DNA from: Paraspadella gotoi
Lineage: Eukaryota > Chaetognatha
Assembly (NCBI GenBank): GCA_051294375.1
Contig: JBJCIZ010000239.1
Span: forward strand, 5,227,210-5,291,209
Direction: 5' to 3'
DNA length: 64,000 bases
Shown: one piece after another, positions 58,870-64,000 of the stretch
How positions within the stretch are numbered: position 1 is the first letter of the stretch
How the letters are laid out: each line of letters begins with the position of its first letter
The notes under the pieces: generated by a model
Seen by the model: the letters and a program-made list of their open reading frames with translations, nothing else
Database searches by the model: none
Told to the model about the DNA's origin: nothing
Position numbers and translations under genes: made by a program

Positions 58870-59014
58870 GCCTTCCCCTCGTCGCTCACGAAGACCCGCG
58901 TGGGAAGAAGCGCTCAATTGTCCGGCGGGACAAAATAGCAGCGAGGTAGCCATCGCCGGGCTTGGATCGGAATCGAAGGTGCTTTGCTGCTGGGACGAGG
59001 CGACGTCTGCTTGG
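58870..59014 (+). pseudogene. inverted damaged copy of the ABCB exon at 62,810-62,951
   Basis: One stretch is intact: LTKTRVGRSAQLSGG, where LSGG is the ABC signature, better preserved than in the other arm. It is then broken by an extra G and further indels across the Walker B segment. The donor GGTGAG is retained. Complementary damage in the two arms suggests sequencing error rather than mutation. Confidence 0.85.
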
Positions 59015-59089
59015 GTGAGAAAATGGGATGGGGACGTTTGGTTACTTACCCAAGTGGACCTTTTTGGACCCTTTTGGTTCCAGTCCGGT

Positions 59090-59405
59090 GTCGTCGTTTG
59101 TCTGTCTGTCGTCTGTACCACTTACTTTAAAAAATGCATAAGAATTTACTATAGCCGGTTCTCTCATTTTTGTATAATAGACAGAGAAAACCTCAAATCT
59201 AAGGGACTGCTAGCGACGGCCTTCAGGAAATTCCTAAACTATAAAGAATAAAAGATGTAATTTTGAGCAGTGTCTATGTGATAAATACACGGGGGCTAAA
59301 AAAGTGTTTTGTAGTCATGTCATGTCACGTCACTTATCATGTGATCTAGGGAAATTCACGTGAACATAAAAGTCACTGCATCGAGAAGCACATCGGGGAA
59401 GTGCC
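59090..59405 (+). repeat. dispersed repeat R1, copy 3 (in palindrome 2 left arm)
   Basis: Blocks in order are GTCTGTCTGTC, ACCACTTACTTTAAAAAATG, ATCTAAGGGACTGCTAGCG, TAAAGAATAAAAGATG, GATAAATACACG and GTCACTGCATCGAGAAGCAC. Its mirror copy is 62,450-62,735. Confidence 0.7.
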
Positions 59406-59519
59406 GGTTACGGTAATTAGGTTATATTTTTCTAGTTGATTCATCAATTATTATTATATTATTATATAATAGTATAATATTTGAGGGGTAGATTTTTTTT
59501 TAATGTCTAAAAATGGCAG

Positions 59520-59640
59520 CATCCGATACAAAAATTATCCATTTCATTTAATAAATAAAGGCTATCTTGCCCCCCCGACTTTGGACGGGCTTTGGTCGTT
59601 TAGAGGCCTTCCATCACTTCTTACAAGATAATTATTATAT
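59520..59640 (+). repeat. dispersed repeat R2, copy 3 (in palindrome 2 left arm)
   Basis: Contains ATTTAATAAATAAAGGC, CTTGCCC and GACTTTGGACGGGCTTTGG followed by TCGTTTAGAGG. It lies just downstream of R1, and its mirror is 62,225-62,325. Confidence 0.7.
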
Positions 59641-60419
59641 GCAGGTCCCTGCGAGCTTTCCAATCAAGACTTCTACTGTTTTTGTAAGAGAGCAAAAGGG
59701 TTCCAAACTCTCTTGTGATTTCATCTATAGTTCCTTCCTTATATTCTTTACCTTTTTGTGTATTGTGTATGTTGTCATTTCAGATGTCCTTTCCTTTCTT
59801 TGCTATATTATTGCTTTCTTTGTCTTCTCTTTCTTTCTTTGTTCTTCTTTCTTTCTTTCTTTCTTTCTTTGCTTTCTTTCTTTCTTTCTTTCCTTTCTTT
59901 TCTTTCTTCTTTCTTTCTTTCTTTCCTTCTTTCCATCGCCTCATCAAACCTCAAGCGTTGCCTAATGTGTTCGTGCGCCTATAAACACCAATGATCACCG
60001 CAGTACAGAAGTCTGCTTCTCTCTCTCTCTCCCTTCACTCTCGTCTCCTCTCTCTCCTCTCTGTCTCTATCTCTCTGCCGTCCTCTCTCTGCGACTATGA
60101 ACATAAACGAAAAGTCGATAATGCGAGCGCGCCGGCCGTCGCAGGTCTCGCGTTAGTCAGGGGCAACGGGTCGGGAGGGTTCGACCTGCGTACGCGAATG
60201 TGGGGTTGCAGACCCTGGGGGACCTTCGGGATGGGGTCTGTTAGTTTAAACTTTAAACTTCAGCAGTTAACGAATTTCGTTACTGTTAAACAAAAACAAT
60301 TGTGTCTCTTTTTTATTTTTTTTAATAAATTTAAAATATAGCATTATTAATAAGTCTGGTTCACTTACGGGGTTTTTGAATATGTCCGAATTACACTTCA
60401 GATCAAAAAGGCAGGAGGA

Positions 60420-60490
60420 TGGAGGAGAGAGAGAGAGGAGAGAGAGAGAAGAGAAGGAAGAGAGAGAGAGGAGGGAGAGAGAGAGAGAGA
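60420..60490 (+). repeat. GA-rich tract
   Basis: Impure GA dinucleotides in the left arm of palindrome 2. The mirror position contains the gap 61,517-61,584. Confidence 0.85.
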
Positions 60491-60879
60491 TGAAAGATCA
60501 TCGCCCTGAAAGGAAATTTAAACAAAAATATTCTCCCTCACATTTCTCTTTGCTGAAGAAGTAAAGGAAAAACGCTCTACGGTTTGTATTAAGCGTTAAT
60601 AAGCGTGTTGTAACGTTAAATCTTAAAAATATAGAAACGTTTTTAGTTAACATAGAATCGTTAAAACCGAAGCGAATTACTTTAGCTAAAAGAGTTTTCG
60701 CCATGCTGAAGAGCAAAAGCTAATAGAATTTTAAAAATCGTTAAATATGTATTATTTGATTGAACAGTTCGATTCTATGAACATAGCTTCGTGGGCGATA
60801 TTTATTAACAATTTTTTAACGATTAGGATAAAGATATAAAAGGAAACATTAAAAATTTCCTCCGTGAAAAGAAATGAAA

Positions 60880-60929
60880 CGAGAGAGAGAGAGAAGAGAG
60901 GAGAGAGAGAGAGAGAGAGAGAGGAGAGA

Positions 60930-61004
<75 letters not shown>

Positions 61005-61008
61005 AGAC
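60880..61008 (+). repeat. (GA)n tract at the centre of palindrome 2
   Basis: About 130 bases of GA with AAG/AGG interruptions. It is followed by 28 unique bases and the 25-N gap. Confidence 0.95.
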
Positions 61009-61036
61009 CTAATTGGCGTACGGATACTCACTGCTT

Positions 61037-61061
61037 NNNNNNNNNNNNNNNNNNNNNNNNN
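61037..61061. other. assembly gap, exactly 25 N, at the centre of palindrome 2
   Basis: Immediately after it, TCTCTCTCTCGTTTCATTTC begins the mirror image of the sequence ending at 60,885. Confidence 0.99.
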
Positions 61062-61516
61062 TCTCTCTCTCGTTTCATTTCTTTTCACGGGGGAAATTTT
61101 TAATGGTTCCTTTTATATCTTTATCCTAATCGTTAAAAAATTGTAATAATATCGCCCACGAAGCTATGTTCATAGAATCGAACTGTTCAATCAAAATAAT
61201 TAATATTTAACGATTTTAAAATTCTATTAGCTTTTGCTTCATGGCGAAACTCTTTTAGCTAAGGTAATTCGCTTCGGTTTTTAACGAGTTAACGTTTTAA
61301 AAACGTTTCTATATTTTTAACTTGATAACGGTTACTAACGTTATTAACGCTTATTACAAAACCGTAGAGCGTTTTTTTCCTTTTACTTCTTCAGCAAAGA
61401 GAAATGTGAGGGAGAATATTTTTGTTTAAATTTCCTTTCAGGGCGATGATTTCATCTTTTTAATAAATTAAAAAATATTAATGATCTGGGTACCTAACTG
61501 GGTTTTTGAATATTCG

Positions 61517-61584
61517 NNNNNNNNNNNNNNNNNNNNNNNNNNNNNNNNNNNNNNNNNNNNNNNNNNNNNNNNNNNNNNNNNNNN
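61517..61584. other. assembly gap, 68 N
   Basis: Gap inside the right arm of palindrome 2, next to a GA-rich tract. Confidence 0.99.
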
Positions 61585-61829
61585 GGAGGGAGAGAGAGAC
61601 GAGAGAGAGAGCCAGAGAGGGATGACAAAAAAAATAGCAATTTGGTTTTGTGGTTTCAACTAGAACGAAATTCTTAACTCTGAGTTTTAAAGTTTAAACT
61701 AACAGACCCTATCCCGAGGTCCCCCAGGGTCTCAACCCGCATTCGATACGCAGGTCTGAACCCTCCCACCCGTTGCTCGCCTAACGAGGCGACCCGGGCG
61801 CTCGCTTTATCGTTTCGTTTATGTTCATA

Positions 61830-61830
61830 G

Positions 61831-61885
<55 letters not shown>
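61830..61885 (+). repeat. (GA)n tract
   Basis: Perfect GA dinucleotides. The mirror stretch in the left arm (about 60,016-60,090) is a broken CT tract. Confidence 0.95.
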
Positions 61886-61887
<2 letters not shown>

Positions 61888-61971
61888 CTGTACTGCGGTG
61901 ATCATGGTGTTTATGAGGCGCACGAATCACATTAGGCAACGTTGAGGTTTGATGAGGGATGGAAAGAAGGA

Positions 61972-62051
<80 letters not shown>

Positions 62052-62053
62052 AA
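61972..62053 (+). repeat. (GAAA)n array
   Basis: About 20 perfect GAAA units. The left-arm mirror (59,845-59,930) is an irregular CTTT tract. Confidence 0.95.
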
Positions 62054-62224
62054 TAATATAGAAAGAAAGGAAAGACAATGAATGACAACATCCAAAACAA
62101 AAAGGTAAAAATATAAGGAAGGAACTTTAGATGAAACCAAGAATGAGATTGAGTTTTTAGGACCATTTTGCTCTCTTACAAAAACAGTAGAGTCTTGATT
62201 GGAAGCTCGCAGGGACCTGCTATA

Positions 62225-62325
62225 TAATTATCTTGTAAGAGTGATGGAGGCCTTAAACGACCAAAGCCCGTCCAAAGTCGGGGGCAAGATAGCTTATTTA
62301 TTAAATGAATGGATAATTTTATATC
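62225..62325 (-). repeat. dispersed repeat R2, copy 4 (in palindrome 2 right arm)
   Basis: Mirror of 59,520-59,640; reads AAAGCCCGTCCAAAGTCGGG, then GGCAAGATAGCTTATTTATT. Confidence 0.7.
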
Positions 62326-62449
62326 GGATGCTCCATTTTTGAGACATTAAAAAAAAACTCTACCCTCAATATATATATTATATAATATATATAATATATG
62401 ATATTCAACTAGAAAAATTAACCTTAATTCCGAACGGCACTTCCCATGT

Positions 62450-62735
62450 GTTTCGATGCAGTGACTTTATTTTCACGTGAATTTCCCTTAGATCACATGA
62501 TATGACGTGACATGACATGACTAAAAACACTTTTTTAGCCCGTGTATTTATGACATGCACTGCATCAAAATTACATCTTTTATTCTTTATAGTTTTAGGA
62601 ATTCCTGAAGGCGTCGCTAGCAGTCCCTTAGATTTGAGGTTTTTCTTCTGTCTTAACAAATGAGCAACCGGCTATAGGTAAATTTTATGCATTTTTAAAG
62701 TAAGTGGAACAGACCGACAGACAGACATACCGACG
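62450..62735 (-). repeat. dispersed repeat R1, copy 4 (in palindrome 2 right arm)
   Basis: Mirror of 59,090-59,405 and close to the independent copy at 56,628-56,800. Confidence 0.7.
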
Positions 62736-62809
62736 GACCGACGGACCAAAAAGGGTCAAAAAGGACCACTTGGGTAAGTAAAACCAAACTCCCCATCCCA
62801 TTTCCTCAC

Positions 62810-62951
62810 CCAAAGCCGACGTCGCCTCGTCCAGCAGCAGCACCTTCGGATTCCTTATCAACGCCCTGGCGATTGCCACTCGTCTGCTTTTTGTCCGCCG
62901 GACAATTGAGCCGCTCTCTTCCCACGTCGGGTCTTCGTAGCCGAGGGAAGC
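62810..62951 (-). CDS. ABCB-type transporter, signature/Walker B exon (frame-damaged)
   Basis: On the - strand after acceptor cccgtccag. The second part reads cleanly as [20 protein letters not shown] then SAL plus one base before donor gtgagg: Walker B (VLLLDE) followed by the start of the D-loop. The first part contains TGTCCGGCGGACAAAA, coding for the ABC signature LSGGQ, but small indels (a lost base near the acceptor, an extra base in ACCCGACGTGGG, another after GGACAAAAA) put it out of frame with the rest. The inverted copy at 58,870-59,014 has different indels; together they imply a normal exon. The gene is presumably functional and the damage a base-calling problem, but that is inference. 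Confidence 0.8.
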
Positions 62952-63237
62952 CTGGACGGGGTGGCGTTGGGAGGTGAGAATTAAGGGTGGAGTGGCGGAG
63001 GAGAGTAGGAGGAGCGAGGAGGGGTAGTTAGGTTTGGGGTAGATCGAAGAAATGTTTGGCTGATGAAAAATGGATAAGTTTGTAGAGGTCGGTCTTTCTC
63101 GATTCTCTCTTTCTTTTCGTTCATTCCTTTTTGGTCTGTCTTTTTTCTGTCCTTTTTCTCTATTTTTCTGTCTTTTTTCTCATCTCTTTCTCACATTTTT
63201 TTTCATTCTTTCTATCTTTGTATTTTTTCCTTCAATT

Positions 63238-63309
<72 letters not shown>

Positions 63310-63372
63310 AACTTCTTCCTTACTTTCTCTCCCTCTCTCTCTCCCCCTCCCTCTCCCACTCCCCAACCAGAC
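62952..63372 (-). other. ABCB intron with (CTTT)n array
   Basis: Contains a (CTTT)n array at 63,235-63,310 on the + strand and pyrimidine-rich flanks. The left-arm mirror (58,434-58,869) has the GAAA equivalent. Confidence 0.8.
63235..63310 (+). repeat. (CTTT)n array
   Basis: About 19 perfect CTTT units. Confidence 0.95.
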
Positions 63373-63523
63373 CCGATATGAATTCGTGAATGTTCGCTTG
63401 ACGCGCCGCTTCCACGATGGCGGCGCTGTGGGCGTGACCGGCGTCGTTTTCGTCCTCGGCGTCGTTCGACTCTAATCCGTAGGAAATGTTCTCCGCAATG
63501 GAACAGTCGAAAAGAACCGGTTC
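63373..63523 (-). CDS. ABCB-type transporter, Q-loop-proximal exon of the second NBD
   Basis: On the - strand after acceptor tttcccctag it reads EPVLFDCSIAENISYGLESN, a linker rich in D/E, then AHSAAIVEAARQANIHEFIS with a weak donor (gtctgg). xEPVLFDCSIAENIxYG directly follows the Q-loop glutamine in ABCB1-type second NBDs, and AAxxANIHxFI precedes the segment leading to LSGGQ. The phase (one base left over) joins the next exon correctly if the lost base there is restored. The linker DAEDENDAGHAHS is longer than in vertebrate MDR1. The frame is intact here, unlike in the inverted copy at 58,260-58,433. Confidence 0.88.

Positions 63524-64000
<477 letters not shown>

Larger units (their letters stand above)
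57835..60885 (+). repeat. palindrome 2, left arm (at least 3 kb)
   Basis: Collinear reverse complement of 61,062 to about 63,960 or beyond. Landmarks are CACGCGTTTTACC, the two ABCB exon copies, R1 and R2 elements, a (CTTT)n array, GACTATGAACATAAACGAAA, and the inner edge TCCGTGAAAAGAAATGAAAC. Confidence 0.9.
55883..62809 (-). other. ABCB intron holding palindrome 2 left arm
   Basis: Contains a GA tract (55,887-55,930), a strong hairpin (56,059-56,093), an R1 copy, an (ATTC)n array, and inverted copies of the gene's own two upstream exons. If palindrome 2 is an artefact, the true intron is several kb shorter. Confidence 0.6.

Overview
This is nuclear DNA from an invertebrate animal. The recognisable genes are split into short exons with GT-AG introns and separated by long AT-rich, microsatellite-rich introns. 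There are no operons, and I found no rRNA, tRNA or CRISPR structures. The species cannot be fixed from the sequence. Very dense (GA)n, (GAAA)n and CGT/ACG triplet arrays suggest a repeat-rich invertebrate such as a crustacean or mollusc, but that is a guess. The window has 20 runs of N. One is exactly 100 bases and four are exactly 25 bases, and much of the sequence looks like uncorrected long-read fill.

Two genes can be supported. The first is on the + strand: seven exons of the motor domain of an atypical kinesin of the KIF26 / VAB-8 (kinesin-11) family, at 3453-3674, 15799-15892, 48353-48550, 49078-49269, 49681-49761, 50682-50783 and 51437-51593. Intron phases fit at every junction. The nucleotide-binding motifs are degenerate, as is usual in KIF26, so it is probably a microtubule-binding protein with little or no ATPase. 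Its N-terminal part and everything after the start of the RDSKLT region are not visible. The second is on the - strand: the 3' end of an ABCB (MDR / P-glycoprotein-like) full transporter, with a clean terminal exon at 55668-55882 and two indel-damaged upstream exons at 62810-62951 and 63373-63523. The gene continues past the right edge.

Two very large inverted repeats dominate the right half. Palindrome 1 has arms of about 6 kb (about 38,905-44,812 and 46,188-52,050). Its right arm carries clean KIF26 exons 3-7; its left arm carries the same five exons on the opposite strand, riddled with small indels. Palindrome 2 has arms of at least 3 kb (about 57,835-60,885 and 61,062 to the window end). 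Both arms carry the same two ABCB exons with different indels. Both palindromes have a 25-base N gap at or near the centre, so mis-oriented gap filling is more likely than true inverted duplication, although only reads can decide.

The left half (introns 1 and 2 of the kinesin gene) holds tandem repeats (70 bp, 9 bp, a degenerate ACCCACAA array, CGT triplets), a 2-3 kb direct duplication at 9.5-13.5 kb in which one copy carries a 1.8 kb segment with TIR-like ends, a second direct duplication across a 25-N gap at 13.9 kb, and long polypurine/polypyrimidine tracts. Two dispersed repeat families (called R1 and R2 here) link the left end with the ABCB region. No complete gene can be read from end to end.
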